A stretch of DNA of 64,000 nt from Metapseudomonas boanensis (GTDB lineage Bacteria > Pseudomonadota > Gammaproteobacteria > Pseudomonadales > Pseudomonadaceae). Position 1 is the first letter of the stretch; the number at the start of each line of letters is the position of its first letter. Location of the stretch: contig NZ_JAGTIS010000009.1 of the NCBI RefSeq assembly GCF_018704125.1, forward strand, positions 124,001 through 188,000. The letters run 5' to 3'. Both the position numbers and the translations under genes were made by a program. Under the pieces are notes generated by a model. The model saw only the letters and a list, made by a program, of their open reading frames with translations. It searched no databases and had not been told where the DNA came from. Below are positions 31,858 through 41,954 of the stretch, in pieces.

Positions 31858-33696
31858 TCAGTCGCCGAGCATCGCCTTGTTGCGCACCGCGCCCTTGTCG
31901 GCGCTGGTCGCCAGCAGGGCGTAGGCCTTGAGGGCGGTGGACACCTTGCGCGCGCGCGGTGCGGCGGGCTTCCAGCCTTTCTTGTCCTGCGCGTGGCGGC
32001 GGTGCGCTAGCTCTTCATCGCTGACCAGCAACTGGATGGTGCGGTTGTGGATGTCGATATGGATCTTGTCGCCGTCTTCCACCAGCCCGATGGCGCCGCC
32101 CGCGGCGGCTTCCGGCGAGGCATGGCCAATGGACAGGCCTGACGTACCACCGGAGAAACGGCCGTCGGTGAGCAGGGCGCACTGCTTGCCCAGGCCCTTG
32201 GACTTCAGGTAGCTGGTGGGGTAGAGCATTTCCTGCATGCCCGGGCCACCTTTCGGGCCTTCGTAGCGAATGATCACCACGTCGCCGGCCTTCACTTCAT
32301 CGGCGAGGATGCCCTTCACCGCGGCGTCCTGGCTTTCGAAGATCTTTGCCGTGCCTTCGAAGACGTGGATCGACTCGTCCACGCCCGCAGTCTTCACCAC
32401 ACAACCGTCGAGGGCGATGTTGCCGTAGAGCACGGCCAGGCCGCCCTCCTGGGAGTAGGCGTGCTCGACGCTGCGGATGCAGCCTTCAGCGCGGTCGGCG
32501 TCCAGGGTCGCCCAGCGGGTGCTCTGGCTGAATGCGGTCTGGGTCGGGATGCCTGCCGGGCCAGCCTTGAAGAAGGTATGCACGGCTTCGTCATTGGTCT
32601 GGGTGATATCCCACTGGGCAATGGCGTCGGCCATGCTCGGGCTGTGCACGGTCGGAACGTCGGTGTGCAGCAGGCCGCCCCGGGCCAGCTCGCCGAGGAT
32701 GCTGAAGATGCCGCCGGCGCGGTGCACGTCTTCCATGTGGTACTTCTGGATGTTCGGCGCCACCTTGCACAGCTGCGGCACCTTGCGCGACAGGCGATCG
32801 ATGTCGCGCAGGTCGAAGTCGATCTCCGCCTCCTGGGCGGCGGCCAGCAGGTGCAGGATGGTGTTGGTCGAGCCGCCCATGGCGATGTCCAGGGTCATGG
32901 CGTTCTCGAACGCCTTGAAGCTGGCAACGTTGCGCGGCAGCACGCTGTCGTCGCCTTCGCCGTAGTAGCGCTGGCAGAGCTCCACGGCCAGGCGGCCGGC
33001 GCGCAGGAACAGCTGCTCGCGGTCGCTGTGGGTGGCCAGGGTGGAGCCGTTGCCCGGCAGTGCCAGGCCGAGGGCCTCAGTCAGGCAGTTCATCGAGTTG
33101 GCGGTGAACATGCCGGAGCAGGAACCGCAGGTGGGGCAGGCGCTGCGCTCGTACTCGGCGACCTTCTCGTCGGAGCAGGAGTCGTCGGCAGCGGCGACCA
33201 TGGCGTCCACCAGGTCGAGGCCGTGGTTGGCCAGCTTGGTCTTGCCGGCTTCCATCGGACCGCCGGAGACGAACACGACCGGGATGTTCAGGCGCAGGGC
33301 GGCCATCAGCATGCCGGGGGTGATCTTGTCGCAGTTGGAGATGCAGACGATGGCGTCGGCGCAGTGGGCGTTGACCATGTACTCGACGGAGTCGGCAATG
33401 ATCTCCCGGCTCGGCAGCGAATAGAGCATGCCGTCATGGCCCATGGCGATGCCGTCGTCGACGGCGATGGTGTTGAATTCCTTGGCCACGCCACCGGCTT
33501 TCTCGATCTCGCGGGCGACCAGCTGACCCAGGTCCTTCAGGTGCACGTGGCCGGGCACGAACTGGGTGAAGGAGTTGGCGATGGCGATGATCGGCTTCTT
33601 GAAGTCTTCGTCCTTCATCCCGGTGGCGCGCCACAGGGCGCGGGCGCCGGCCATGTTGCGGCCGTGGGTGGAGGTTTTCGAGCGATAGTCGGGCAT
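31858..33696 (-). CDS. ilvD: Dihydroxy-acid dehydratase
   Basis: A 612-residue Fe-S enzyme that dehydrates 2,3-dihydroxy-isovalerate and -methylvalerate in valine and isoleucine synthesis. Cluster-binding cysteines are seen in [12 protein letters not shown] and [37 protein letters not shown] and [19 protein letters not shown] mark the C-terminal active site. The ATG at 33696 gives [20 protein letters not shown], the standard N-terminus, with AGGA upstream; the frame is open far beyond that but without family sequence. Works with ilvA of this window. Equivalent to PA0353. Confidence 0.97.
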   Translation of the reverse strand: MPDYRSKTSTHGRNMAGARALWRATGMKDEDFKKPIIAIANSFTQFVPGHVHLKDLGQLVAREIEKAGGVAKEFNTIAVDDGIAMGHDGMLYSLPSREIIADSVEYMVNAHCADAIVCISNCDKITPGMLMAALRLNIPVVFVSGGPMEAGKTKLANHGLDLVDAMVAAADDSCSDEKVAEYERSACPTCGSCSGMFTANSMNCLTEALGLALPGNGSTLATHSDREQLFLRAGRLAVELCQRYYGEGDDSVLPRNVASFKAFENAMTLDIAMGGSTNTILHLLAAAQEAEIDFDLRDIDRLSRKVPQLCKVAPNIQKYHMEDVHRAGGIFSILGELARGGLLHTDVPTVHSPSMADAIAQWDITQTNDEAVHTFFKAGPAGIPTQTAFSQSTRWATLDADRAEGCIRSVEHAYSQEGGLAVLYGNIALDGCVVKTAGVDESIHVFEGTAKIFESQDAAVKGILADEVKAGDVVIIRYEGPKGGPGMQEMLYPTSYLKSKGLGKQCALLTDGRFSGGTSGLSIGHASPEAAAGGAIGLVEDGDKIHIDIHNRTIQLLVSDEELAHRRHAQDKKGWKPAAPRARKVSTALKAYALLATSADKGAVRNKAMLGD

Positions 33697-33909
33697 GGGG
33701 ATTCCTGCGGCTGAATACGGTTGCGAGTCCTGCACGACCCGCTGGTTTGAGTCATGTGCGTGTCGAGCCGGATGCACTTGCAGACACGAGGATGGTCGCG
33801 TCTGCAGCGTGGCGGGGATGGCGGGGTCTCCGCGTCCCCAGCAATGGGCTCGTTCGGCCTGCCGAAGGGTAGCTGGCGAGGGATGCCCGATTCTAACCCC
33901 GCCCGCTTT

Positions 33910-33949
33910 GCACTGGAAAGGCGCCAGTGCCAGCCGGTCAGAGACCGGC
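33910..33949 (-). terminator. Two adjacent hairpins at the end of dpkA
   Basis: GCACTGG/CCAGTGC (33910-33930, 7-base loop) and GCCGGTC/GACCGGC (33933-33949, 3-base loop), the second spanning the dpkA stop. No long T-tract. They probably reduce read-through from dpkA into ilvD. Confidence 0.35.
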
Positions 33950-34963
33950 CAGGGCGCGTAGCTTGGCCAGTTCGCCGGCGGGCAGGGCGATGCCTTCCAC
34001 TTCGGCGCGGGCGCGTTGGCGATAGCGGCGATCACCCGGCTGGCGGTCCTGGCCGGCTTCGGCCATGCGGGCGATCAAGGTTTCGCAGCGTTCGGCAAAG
34101 GAGCGGCTGGCGCCGCGGTCGGGATCGATGAGGATAAGCAGCTGCCCCGTCCAGGGCGTTTGCGCACCAGGGTGCCCGGACCAGTCGAACTCGAAGGAGA
34201 AGTTGCCACCGGTCAAAGCTGCGGCGAGCAGCTCCACCATCATCGACAGGGCCGAGCCCTTGTAGCCGCCGAATGGCAGCAGCGCGCCGCCGTCGAGAAT
34301 TGCCTTCGGGTCGCGGGTCGGCTGGCCCTGGGCATCCACACCAAAACCTTCCGGCAGCTGCTTGCCCTCACGAGCGGCGATCTGCACGTCGCCGTTGGCA
34401 ATGGCGCTGGTGGCCAGGTCGAACACCAGCGGGTCGCCCTGGCCGCGCGGTGCGGCGAAGGCGATGGGGTTGGTGCCGAACAGGGCGCTATGGCCGCCGT
34501 GGGGGACCACACTGGTCATGCTGTTGACGAAGCTCAGTGCCACCAGGCCTTCACGGGCGAAGGGCTCGACATCCGGCCAGAGCGCGGCGAAGTGGTGCGA
34601 GTTGCGAATGGCCAGCAGGGCGATGCCGGACTCGCGCACCTTGGCGAGCAGCAGTTCGCGGGCGGCTGCCAGGGCCGGCTGAGCGAAGCCGCCGCCGGCG
34701 TCGACACGGACGAAGGACGGTGCGACGTCCTCCACCTTGGGTTCGGCTCGGCCATTCACCCACCCGCTGCCCAATGAGGACAGATAGCCGGGGATGCGGA
34801 ACACGCCGTGGCTGTCGGAGCCGTCGCGCTGCGCGGCGGCGCAGTTGTCGGCCAGGGTGGCGGCGACCTGCGCGGATGTCCCGTGGCGTTCGAAGATGCT
34901 GGCGAGCAAGTCGCGCAGCTCGTTGAAGGACAGGTGGATCGGGTCGCTATGGCTGGCCTGCAT
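33938..34963 (-). CDS. dpkA: Delta1-piperideine-2-carboxylate/pyrroline-2-carboxylate reductase
   Basis: A 341-residue NAD(P)H-dependent reductase of the malate/L-lactate dehydrogenase-2 fold that reduces the cyclic imine of D-lysine to L-pipecolate. Family marks are [16 protein letters not shown] near residue 45, [25 protein letters not shown] and [12 protein letters not shown], and [19 protein letters not shown]. In P. putida dpkA (PP_3591) stands next to an RpiR regulator and a transport/oxidase operon in this same order, so the assignment to D-lysine catabolism is strong. It is divergent from rpiR across a 114-bp region; TTGACA-N16-TATGAT at 35023-34996 fits its promoter. The ribosome site is weak. 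Confidence 0.88.
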   Translation of the reverse strand: MQASHSDPIHLSFNELRDLLASIFERHGTSAQVAATLADNCAAAQRDGSDSHGVFRIPGYLSSLGSGWVNGRAEPKVEDVAPSFVRVDAGGGFAQPALAAARELLLAKVRESGIALLAIRNSHHFAALWPDVEPFAREGLVALSFVNSMTSVVPHGGHSALFGTNPIAFAAPRGQGDPLVFDLATSAIANGDVQIAAREGKQLPEGFGVDAQGQPTRDPKAILDGGALLPFGGYKGSALSMMVELLAAALTGGNFSFEFDWSGHPGAQTPWTGQLLILIDPDRGASRSFAERCETLIARMAEAGQDRQPGDRRYRQRARAEVEGIALPAGELAKLRALAGL

Positions 34964-34995
34964 CGTCTTGTTCTCGTTAGGTGGGGTGGTTCCGC

Positions 34996-35023
34996 ATCAT
35001 AAAGTTTGCAAGTTATCTGTCAA
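34996..35023 (-). promoter_or_regulatory. Sigma-70-type promoter of dpkA
   Basis: Read leftward: TTGACA at 35023-35018, 16-bp spacer, TATGAT at 35001-34996. Both hexamers match consensus closely. The -35 lies inside the palindrome at 35016-35042. Confidence 0.55.
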
Positions 35024-35042
35024 ATGTTGACTTGATGACAGA
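35016..35042. promoter_or_regulatory. Palindromic operator candidate between dpkA and rpiR
   Basis: TCTGTCA at 35016-35022 and TGACAGA at 35036-35042 are exact complements 13 bp apart, enclosing a nested GTCAA-ATG-TTGAC at 35019-35031. It overlaps the dpkA -35 and precedes rpiR, the placement expected for an RpiR operator controlling both directions. Part of the inner symmetry may simply be two back-to-back -35 hexamers. Confidence 0.5.
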
Positions 35043-35077
35043 AAACAATCATTTTTTCTCCGCAACCGGAGGTCCCC

Positions 35078-35983
35078 ATGAATCGATCCCTCAAGCAACG
35101 CCTCGAAGACGGCCAGTCCGCCAGGACGGCCTCTTCACGGGCGATTGCCAACTACATGCTGGCCAACTTGCAGGAGTTGCCGTTCGAGACCTCCGCGGCA
35201 ATCGCCGAGAAGCTTGGCCTCAGCGAGTCGACGGTCGGGCGCTTTTGCCGTGCCCTCGGTTACGCCCATTTCAAGGCCATGAAGGCGGACCTGAAGGGCG
35301 ACCTGGGCGATAGTCCTTGGCTGATCGGCGACCGGCTGAAGGAGTTTCGTCAGCAGGCAGTGGCGGGGGATGAAGCGCTTTCCACCAGCCTGGAGCGCGA
35401 GATGGCGGCACTGATGCGTGTCTATGAACACACCCGCACACCGCAGTGGCGCGCCGTGTGCGAGCGCCTGGCGACAGTGCCGCGCGTGTACGCCGCGGGT
35501 TTCCAGACCGAGCGCGGCATCTCCGTATCGTTCGTCCACCTGCTGCAATACCTGCGCGATGGCGTGCACCTGGTCGATGGTTCGTCCGGTTACTACGGCG
35601 ACGTGCTGCTGAGTGCGCCCGGGCAAGCGGCGCTGGTGGTCTTCGAGGCCCGGCGCTACTCCCAGCACGCCCTGATCCTCTGCCGCCGTGCGCGCGAGGC
35701 GGGCATTCCGGTGACCCTGGTCACTGACGACTACTGCGATTGGGCGGAACAGAACGCGGATGAAGTGTTCCGTGTGCCGACCGATCTGAACCTGTTCTGG
35801 GAATCCACGGGGCCGATGCTGTCGCTGGTCAACCTGCTGCTCAACGACGTCTTCAAGTGCCTCGGGCCTGATGTCGAGCAGCGATTGGAGTCCGTCGCTG
35901 CCCTGCACAACGAGTTTGTTGGCTACACCTCCTCACCCGCTCTTGCAGATAGAACAAACCCAAAAAAGAGGGAGCACAGATGA
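35078..35983 (+). CDS. RpiR-family transcriptional regulator
   Basis: A 301-residue regulator. An N-terminal HTH_6 domain (residues 1-80) includes SAAIAEKLGLSESTVGRFC; a SIS-type ligand domain (about 125-260) includes VYAAGFQTERGISVSF and ALILCRRAREAGIPVTLVTD. CCGGAGGTCCCC gives a strong ribosome site. Its end overlaps the substrate-binding protein gene by 4 bp (ATGA), so it is the first gene of the transport operon and divergent from dpkA. The P. putida counterpart is PP_3592. SIS domains usually bind phosphosugars; here the likely signal is D-lysine or its imine, which is inference. Confidence 0.87.
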   Translation: MNRSLKQRLEDGQSARTASSRAIANYMLANLQELPFETSAAIAEKLGLSESTVGRFCRALGYAHFKAMKADLKGDLGDSPWLIGDRLKEFRQQAVAGDEALSTSLEREMAALMRVYEHTRTPQWRAVCERLATVPRVYAAGFQTERGISVSFVHLLQYLRDGVHLVDGSSGYYGDVLLSAPGQAALVVFEARRYSQHALILCRRAREAGIPVTLVTDDYCDWAEQNADEVFRVPTDLNLFWESTGPMLSLVNLLLNDVFKCLGPDVEQRLESVAALHNEFVGYTSSPALADRTNPKKREHR

Positions 35984-36738
35984 AACGACTCACCCGTTTG
36001 GCAATGGCCACCTTGGCACTTTGCGGCGCAGTGGCGACGGCGCAGGCCGAAACCGTACGCATCGCGACAGAAGGCGCCTACCCGCCCTTCAACTACGTGG
36101 ATTCGAATAACCAGCTGCACGGCTTCGACGTCGACATCGCCAACGCCCTGTGCGCGAAGATGAAGGTCGAGTGCGAGCTGGTCGCCCAGGACTGGGACGG
36201 CATCATTCCCGCTTTGCTGGCGAAGAAATACGACGCCGTGGTCGCCTCGATGGTGATAACCGAGGAGCGCCAGAAGAAGGTGGCCTTCACCGACCGTTAC
36301 TACCGCACCAAGCTGGCGGTGGCCGTGGCCAAGGGTGCGACCGTGCAGGACACTCGCCCCGAGAGCTTCAAGGGCCTGGTGGTCGGCGCCCAGTCGTCCA
36401 CAACCCAGGGCATGTACGCCGAGGACGTGTTCGGCGCGGCGGGCGCGGAGGTCAAGCTGTACCCCTCGCAGGACGAGGCCAATGCCGACCTGAACAACGG
36501 CCGCCTGGACGCGCTGGTGCACGACAAATTCCCGCTGCTCGACTGGCTGGCGAAGGACGGCAAGGATTGCTGCAAGCTGCTCGGTGACATCCAGGAGACC
36601 GACGACGACGTGGCCATCGCCGTACGTCAGGACGACAACGCCCTGCGCGAGCGCCTGAACAAAGCCCTGGCCGAGATCATCGCCGACGGCACCTACAAGC
36701 AGATCGCCAGCCGTTACTTCCCCTTCGACATCTATTGA
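35980..36738 (+). CDS. Cationic amino acid ABC transporter substrate-binding protein
   Basis: A 252-residue family-3 periplasmic binding protein with signal peptide MKRLTRLAMATLAL..AQA (about 1-23). VRIATEGAYPPFNYVDSN, GFDVDIANALCAKM, IIPALLAKKYDAVVASM and the ligand-loop DRYYRTKLAVAV match lysine/arginine/ornithine- and histidine-binding proteins. A CC pair (KDCCKLLG) and Cys in helix 2 are typical of LAO-type disulfides. Part of the rpiR-SBP-permease-permease-oxidase-ATPase operon; D-lysine uptake is inferred from that context. Confidence 0.88.
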   Translation: MKRLTRLAMATLALCGAVATAQAETVRIATEGAYPPFNYVDSNNQLHGFDVDIANALCAKMKVECELVAQDWDGIIPALLAKKYDAVVASMVITEERQKKVAFTDRYYRTKLAVAVAKGATVQDTRPESFKGLVVGAQSSTTQGMYAEDVFGAAGAEVKLYPSQDEANADLNNGRLDALVHDKFPLLDWLAKDGKDCCKLLGDIQETDDDVAIAVRQDDNALRERLNKALAEIIADGTYKQIASRYFPFDIY

Positions 36739-36791
36739 TCGTCCGCTGCGTGCCCGGCTCCGGCCGGGCACCTCGATGCGAGGCCTGAACC

Positions 36792-37511
36792 ATGTTCGAG
36801 CAGTTGGCTCTTCTCTCCCTCGGCGAGGGCGGCTGGGGCATGGCCCTGCTGGCCGGCGCCCTGGTCACGATTTCACTGGCGCTCGCCTGCCTGCCCCTCG
36901 GTTTGTCGCTGGGGCTGGGTGTCGCCCTCGGGGCGCGCTCGCAGCGGCGCTTCGTCCGCAGTCTCGCTTCAGCATTCGCCACGGTGTTCCGTGGGCTGCC
37001 GGAGCTGCTCACGCTCCTGATCGTCTACTACGGCTGCCAGATTGGCGCGCAGAAGCTGCTGGCGCACTTCGGCCACCAGACCGAGGTGACCATCAACGCC
37101 TTCTTCGCTGCGATGATCGCTTTCAGCCTGGTGTTCGCCGCCTTCTCCAGCCAAGTCTGGCTGGCCGCCTTCAAGGTGGTCGGCAAGGGCCAGTACGAGG
37201 CGGCCAAGGTCCTCGGGTTGTCGCGGCGCGCCACTTTCTTCAAGGTGATTCTGCCGCAGTTGCTGCGGGTTGCCCTGCCGGGCCTGTCGAATAACTGGCT
37301 GAGCCTGCTCAAGGACACTTCGCTGGTTTCCACCATCTCCCTGGTGGATGTGATGCGCCAGACCAACCTGGCGGTCAGCGCCACCAAGGAACCGATGCTC
37401 TTCTACATCTGCGCCTGCTTGATCTACCTGTTCTTCTCCTCGCTGTCCGGGCGGGTCTTCAGCTATGCCGAGAAGCGCTATAGCCTCGGTCACAGGAGCC
37501 AGCGTGCATGA
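36792..37511 (+). CDS. Amino acid ABC transporter permease (HisQ-like)
   Basis: A 239-residue inner-membrane permease of the polar amino acid type with five predicted helices. FRGLPELLTLLIVYYG is the family's conserved segment after TM2, and the EAA loop reads EAAKVLGLSRRATFFKVILP (about residues 135-154). GAGGCCTGAACC precedes the ATG. It overlaps the next permease gene by 4 bp (ATGA), so a HisQ/HisM-type heterodimer is likely. Confidence 0.88.
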   Translation: MFEQLALLSLGEGGWGMALLAGALVTISLALACLPLGLSLGLGVALGARSQRRFVRSLASAFATVFRGLPELLTLLIVYYGCQIGAQKLLAHFGHQTEVTINAFFAAMIAFSLVFAAFSSQVWLAAFKVVGKGQYEAAKVLGLSRRATFFKVILPQLLRVALPGLSNNWLSLLKDTSLVSTISLVDVMRQTNLAVSATKEPMLFYICACLIYLFFSSLSGRVFSYAEKRYSLGHRSQRA

Positions 37512-38212
37512 GCGAATTCCTGCATTTCTTCGTCGACCCTGAACTGTTTGAGCGCTACGGCCTACGTCTCTTCGACGGCCTGTTGGTGACCGCCAAGCTG
37601 GTAGCGATCTCCTTCAGCCTGGGAATGGTCCTGGGCTTGTTGCTGGCGCTGGCGCGCACCTCCGGCAACCGTGTGCTGCGCGGTTTCAGCAGCGGTTATA
37701 TCTACCTGTTCCGTGGCTCGCCGTTGCTGGCGCAATTGTTCCTGCTCTATTACGGCGTGGGCTCGTTCCGCGAGTTCTGGCAGGACGTGGGCCTCTGGTG
37801 GTTCTTCCGCGACGCCTGGTACTGCGCGCTGCTGGCCTTCACCCTGAACACCGCCGCCTACCAGGCGGAGATCTTCCGCGGCAGCCTGCTGGCGATCGCC
37901 CCCGGCCAGTACGAGGCAGCCTCGGCGCTTGGGCTCAGTCGCACCACGACCTTCTTCAAGGTGGTGTTGCCGCAATCGATGCTGGTCGCCATCGGGCCGC
38001 TGGGCAACGAGCTGATCCTGATGATCAAGGCCAGCGCCATCGCCTCGCTGGTCACCATCCACGACCTGATGGGCGTGGCCAAGGCCGGCTTCTCGCGCAC
38101 ATTCGACTTCCAGATCTACCTCTGGGCGGCGGTGCTTTACCTGGCGGTCGTCGAGCTGCTGCGACGTGCCCTGGTGTTCGCCGAAGCGCGCCTGGGTCGG
38201 CACCTGAACTAG
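37508..38212 (+). CDS. Amino acid ABC transporter permease (HisM-like)
   Basis: A 234-residue partner permease. FRGSPLLAQLFLLYYG is the conserved post-TM2 segment; the EAA loop is EAASALGLSRTTTFFKVVLP (about residues 137-156). Its start overlaps the stop of the HisQ-like gene. The next gene in the operon is the D-amino-acid oxidase, 49 bp downstream. Confidence 0.88.
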   Translation: MSEFLHFFVDPELFERYGLRLFDGLLVTAKLVAISFSLGMVLGLLLALARTSGNRVLRGFSSGYIYLFRGSPLLAQLFLLYYGVGSFREFWQDVGLWWFFRDAWYCALLAFTLNTAAYQAEIFRGSLLAIAPGQYEAASALGLSRTTTFFKVVLPQSMLVAIGPLGNELILMIKASAIASLVTIHDLMGVAKAGFSRTFDFQIYLWAAVLYLAVVELLRRALVFAEARLGRHLN

Positions 38213-38261
38213 GCACTTTCCAATCTCAGCTCCACCAAGAGAGCTCACCGAAGGACTTTCC

Positions 38262-39503
38262 ATGGACTGCGACATCATCGTCCTCGGCGCCGGCATCGTC
38301 GGCGTTTCCACTGCCCTCCACCTGCAGGCGCGCGGTCGCGACGTCTGCCTGGTCGACCGCGCCGAGCCCGGTTCGGGTACCAGCCACGGCAACGCCGGCC
38401 TGATCGAGCGTTCCAGTGTGATGCCCTATGCCTTTCCGCGCAGCTTCGCGGCGCTGCTGCGCTATGGCCTGAACCGCCAGCCTGACGTGCGCTACAGCCC
38501 GTCCTTCCTGCCCAGGATCGCCCCCTGGCTGGCATCCTATTGGCACCACTCCTCGGCACGCCTGCTGGAGCAGGCCGCGCAGGCCATGCTGCCGCTGGTG
38601 GAACGTTGCGTCGACGAGCATGACCACCTGGTTGAAGAGGCTGGGCTCGGTCACCTGATCCGCGCGCGTGGTTGGATGGATGTCTACCGCAGCCCCCAAG
38701 CCCTGGCCCAGGCCGGGGACGAGGCACGGGCGCTGGATCGCTTCGGCTTGCGTTACGAAGTGCTCGGTGCCGCGGAGTTGCACAAGCGCGAGCCGCATCT
38801 GGGGAATGTCGTGGCCGGCGGCATCCACTGGCACGACCCCAAGACTGTCCTCGATCCGGGCGCATTGGTGCGCGGCTACTCCGACCTGTTCGTGCGCCGC
38901 GGCGGTCGTCTGCTCAAGGGCAACGCCTCGACCCTGCGTCAGCAGGTCGGGGGTTGGTGCGTAACGGCCGAGGGACGCGAGATCCAGGGCCGCGAGGCGG
39001 TCGTGGCGCTGGGCCCGCAGTCGGCCACGGTGTTCCGTGAGCTGGGCTACCGGATTCCGCTGGCGATCAAGCGCGGCTACCACATGCATTACGCGGCCCA
39101 GTCGGGCGCGGTGCTGGAGCATTCGGTCTGCGACAGCCTGGGCGGCTACGTGCTGGCGCCCATGGCGCGTGGTATTCGCCTGACCACTGGCATCGAGTTT
39201 GCCGCTCCTGAAGCGCCGGGCAACGAAATCCAGCTGCGCCGTGCCGAACGCCTGGCCCGCGAACTGTTCCCCCTTGGCGAGCGCTTGGATGCCGAGCCCT
39301 GGCTTGGCCGCCGCCCCTGCCTGCCGGACATGCGCCCGGTGATCGGCCCGGCGCCCGGCCACCCTGGCTTGTGGTTCAACTTCGGCCACGCCCATCACGG
39401 CCTGACCCTGGGACCGGTCAGCGGTCGCTTGCTGGCGGAGATGATCACCGGCGCCAAGACCTTCACCAATCCGGCGCCCTTTGGCGCGCAACGCTTCGCC
39501 TAG
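38262..39503 (+). CDS. amaD: FAD-dependent D-amino-acid oxidase/dehydrogenase (AmaD-like)
   Basis: A 413-residue DadA/DAO-fold flavoprotein. The N-terminal FAD motif is IIVLGAGIVGVSTALHLQARG; GTSHGNAGLIERSSVMP follows as in DadA relatives, and the C-terminus has GRRPCLPDMRPVIGPAPGH and NFGHAHHGLTLGP, the FAD-tail and substrate segment. AAGGA lies 7 bases before the ATG. In P. putida the gene at this place (PP_3596, amaD) oxidises D-lysine to the 2-keto acid that cyclises to delta1-piperideine-2-carboxylate, the DpkA substrate. The role is assigned from that operon match; substrate range should be checked biochemically. Confidence 0.85.
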   Translation: MDCDIIVLGAGIVGVSTALHLQARGRDVCLVDRAEPGSGTSHGNAGLIERSSVMPYAFPRSFAALLRYGLNRQPDVRYSPSFLPRIAPWLASYWHHSSARLLEQAAQAMLPLVERCVDEHDHLVEEAGLGHLIRARGWMDVYRSPQALAQAGDEARALDRFGLRYEVLGAAELHKREPHLGNVVAGGIHWHDPKTVLDPGALVRGYSDLFVRRGGRLLKGNASTLRQQVGGWCVTAEGREIQGREAVVALGPQSATVFRELGYRIPLAIKRGYHMHYAAQSGAVLEHSVCDSLGGYVLAPMARGIRLTTGIEFAAPEAPGNEIQLRRAERLARELFPLGERLDAEPWLGRRPCLPDMRPVIGPAPGHPGLWFNFGHAHHGLTLGPVSGRLLAEMITGAKTFTNPAPFGAQRFA

Positions 39504-39529
39504 GAGCCCGATCCTGATCTGAACGCTCC

Positions 39530-39552
39530 GCCACCGCGCTCTGCGCGGTGGC
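39530..39552. other. 10-bp intraoperon hairpin
   Basis: GCCACCGCGC and GCGCGGTGGC pair around a TCT loop in the 108-bp gap between the oxidase and the ATPase gene. No T-tract follows. It may be an RNA-stability or partial termination element that sets ATPase levels apart from the upstream genes. Confidence 0.4.
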
Positions 39553-39611
39553 TTCAGCGCCGGCGCCTTGCCGGCCTACAACTGCCGATACCTGACAAAG
39601 AGGACAAGAAA

Positions 39612-40403
<792 letters not shown>

Positions 40404-40436
40404 TCGGTGGATACGCGCGCAATAGAGTCAAACCCC

Positions 40437-40553
40437 GTAGGAACGAACTCAATCGCCAAGCAGGCCGAAGGCCTGCCGTGGGTTGGTGCGGGTCACGCTG
40501 GTCTGAGCCTGCGAAGCCCAACGCTGGATCTAGCCGGGATCGTTGGGCTTCGC
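40437..40553. repeat. Repeat-rich spacer: partial dispersed repeat plus 13-bp inverted repeat
   Basis: GTAGGAACGAACTCAATCGCC followed by the hairpin GCAGGCC-GAA-GGCCTGC at 40460-40476 matches the left part of the element at 29662-29757. A separate perfect inverted repeat, GCGAAGCCCAACG at 40511-40523 and CGTTGGGCTTCGC at 40541-40553, follows. It lies between convergent ATPase and rlmI genes, where it may act as terminator. Confidence 0.55.
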
Positions 40554-40585
40554 TTCGCTCAACACAACCTACGAGCGCTTGGCGG

Positions 40586-41782
40586 TCAGCTGTTTGGTAG
40601 CAGGCGGCAGGTCAGGCTCTTGATGTAGCGGGTCTCGGCAATGGCCGGGTGCACCGGGTGGTCGGGGCCCTGGCCGCCGCGTTCCAGCAGTTGCATGTTG
40701 CGGTCCAGGTGGCGGGCGCTGGAGAGCAGGATATTCTGCAGGTCGTCTTCCGGCAGGTGCATCGAGCAGGAGGCGCTGACCAGGATGCCATCCTTGTTCA
40801 GCAGGCGCATGGCTTGCTCGTTCAGGCGGCGGTAGGCGGCTTCCCCGTTCTTCAGGTCCTTCTTGCGCTTGATGAACGCGGGCGGGTCGGCGATGACCAC
40901 GTCGAAACGTTCTTCAGCTGCTTTCAACTCCTTGAGGGCTTCGAACACGTCGCCTTCGACGCACGCGACCTGCTCGGACAGGCCGTTCAGCGCAGCGTTG
41001 CGCTCGACGCCATCAAGGGCGAAGCCTGAGGCATCCACACACATCACCTCGGTTGCACCGAAGGCTGCGGCTTGCACGCCCCAGCCGCCGATGTAGCTGA
41101 ACAGGTCGAGTACGCGCTTGCCCTTCACGTAGGGCGCCAGGCGTGCACGGTTCATGCGGTGGTCGTAGAACCAGCCGGTCTTCTGGCCTTCCAGCACCGG
41201 GGCTTCGAACTTCACGCCATTCTCTTCCAGCGCGACCCACTCCGGCACCACGCCGAAGGCGGTGTCGACGTAGCGCTCCAGGCCCTCGGCATCGCGGGCG
41301 CTGGAGTCGTTCTTCCAGAGCACGCCGCGCGGCGTGAGGACCTGCACCAGGGCTTCGAGGACGGCGTCCTTGTTGCGCTCCATGGCGGCGGAGGCGAGTT
41401 GCACCACGAGGATGTCACCGAAGCGGTCCACCACAAGGCCCGGCAGCAGGTCGGAGTCGCCGTAGACCAGACGGTAGAAGGGCTTGTCGAACAGGCGCTC
41501 GCGCAGGCTGAGGGCGACGTTGATGCGATGCACCAGCAGCGACTTGTCGAGCGTGTGCTTGACGTCGCGGGACATCAGGCGGGCGCAGATCAGGTTGTTC
41601 GGGCTGATCGCGACGATGCCCAGCGGCTTGCCGCCAGCGGCTTCGAGCACGGCCTGGTCACCTGGAGCGAAGGCGTTCAGCGGTGTGGCGACCACGTCGA
41701 CTTCGTTGCTGTAGACCCACAGGTGGCCGGCGCGCAGGCGTCGATCGGCATTGGCTTTGAGGCGCAGGCTGGGCAGGGACAT
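40586..41782 (-). CDS. rlmI: 23S rRNA m5C1962 methyltransferase
   Basis: A 398-residue SAM-dependent methyltransferase of the RlmI/YccW family, which methylates C1962 of 23S rRNA. A PUA-like RNA-binding domain forms the N-terminus (about 1-80, RRLRAGHLWVYSNEVD), then a central EEHEE domain, and a Rossmann methyltransferase domain from about 200: VLDLFSYIGGWGVQAAAFGA (SAM site), IADPPAFIKRKKDL (motif IV) and ILVSASCSMHLPEDD (catalytic Cys). GGAGAGCGACAC precedes the start. Confidence 0.92.
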   Translation of the reverse strand: MSLPSLRLKANADRRLRAGHLWVYSNEVDVVATPLNAFAPGDQAVLEAAGGKPLGIVAISPNNLICARLMSRDVKHTLDKSLLVHRINVALSLRERLFDKPFYRLVYGDSDLLPGLVVDRFGDILVVQLASAAMERNKDAVLEALVQVLTPRGVLWKNDSSARDAEGLERYVDTAFGVVPEWVALEENGVKFEAPVLEGQKTGWFYDHRMNRARLAPYVKGKRVLDLFSYIGGWGVQAAAFGATEVMCVDASGFALDGVERNAALNGLSEQVACVEGDVFEALKELKAAEERFDVVIADPPAFIKRKKDLKNGEAAYRRLNEQAMRLLNKDGILVSASCSMHLPEDDLQNILLSSARHLDRNMQLLERGGQGPDHPVHPAIAETRYIKSLTCRLLPNS

Positions 41783-41954
41783 GTGTCGCTCTCCGGAAAA
41801 AAGGCCGGGATTATACCTCAGCAGGCCCCTGCACCGGAGCCCGCCCGGCGGCCTTGGAGGAGGCGTTCGGGGCTGGAAAATTCCGTGGTTACCCGCGCCA
41901 TGGCCGCGGGCAACCAGTTAGACTGTGGCCTCGGTCATCCTTTCGCACATCCCA

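Noticed and set aside
32365-33714. A long + strand frame opposite ilvD, and similar ones opposite ptsP (17166-18839) and the aldehyde dehydrogenase (51556-53232)
   Set aside because: All are antisense to genes with intact catalytic motifs and have no ribosome site or recognisable domain; they follow from GC-rich third positions.
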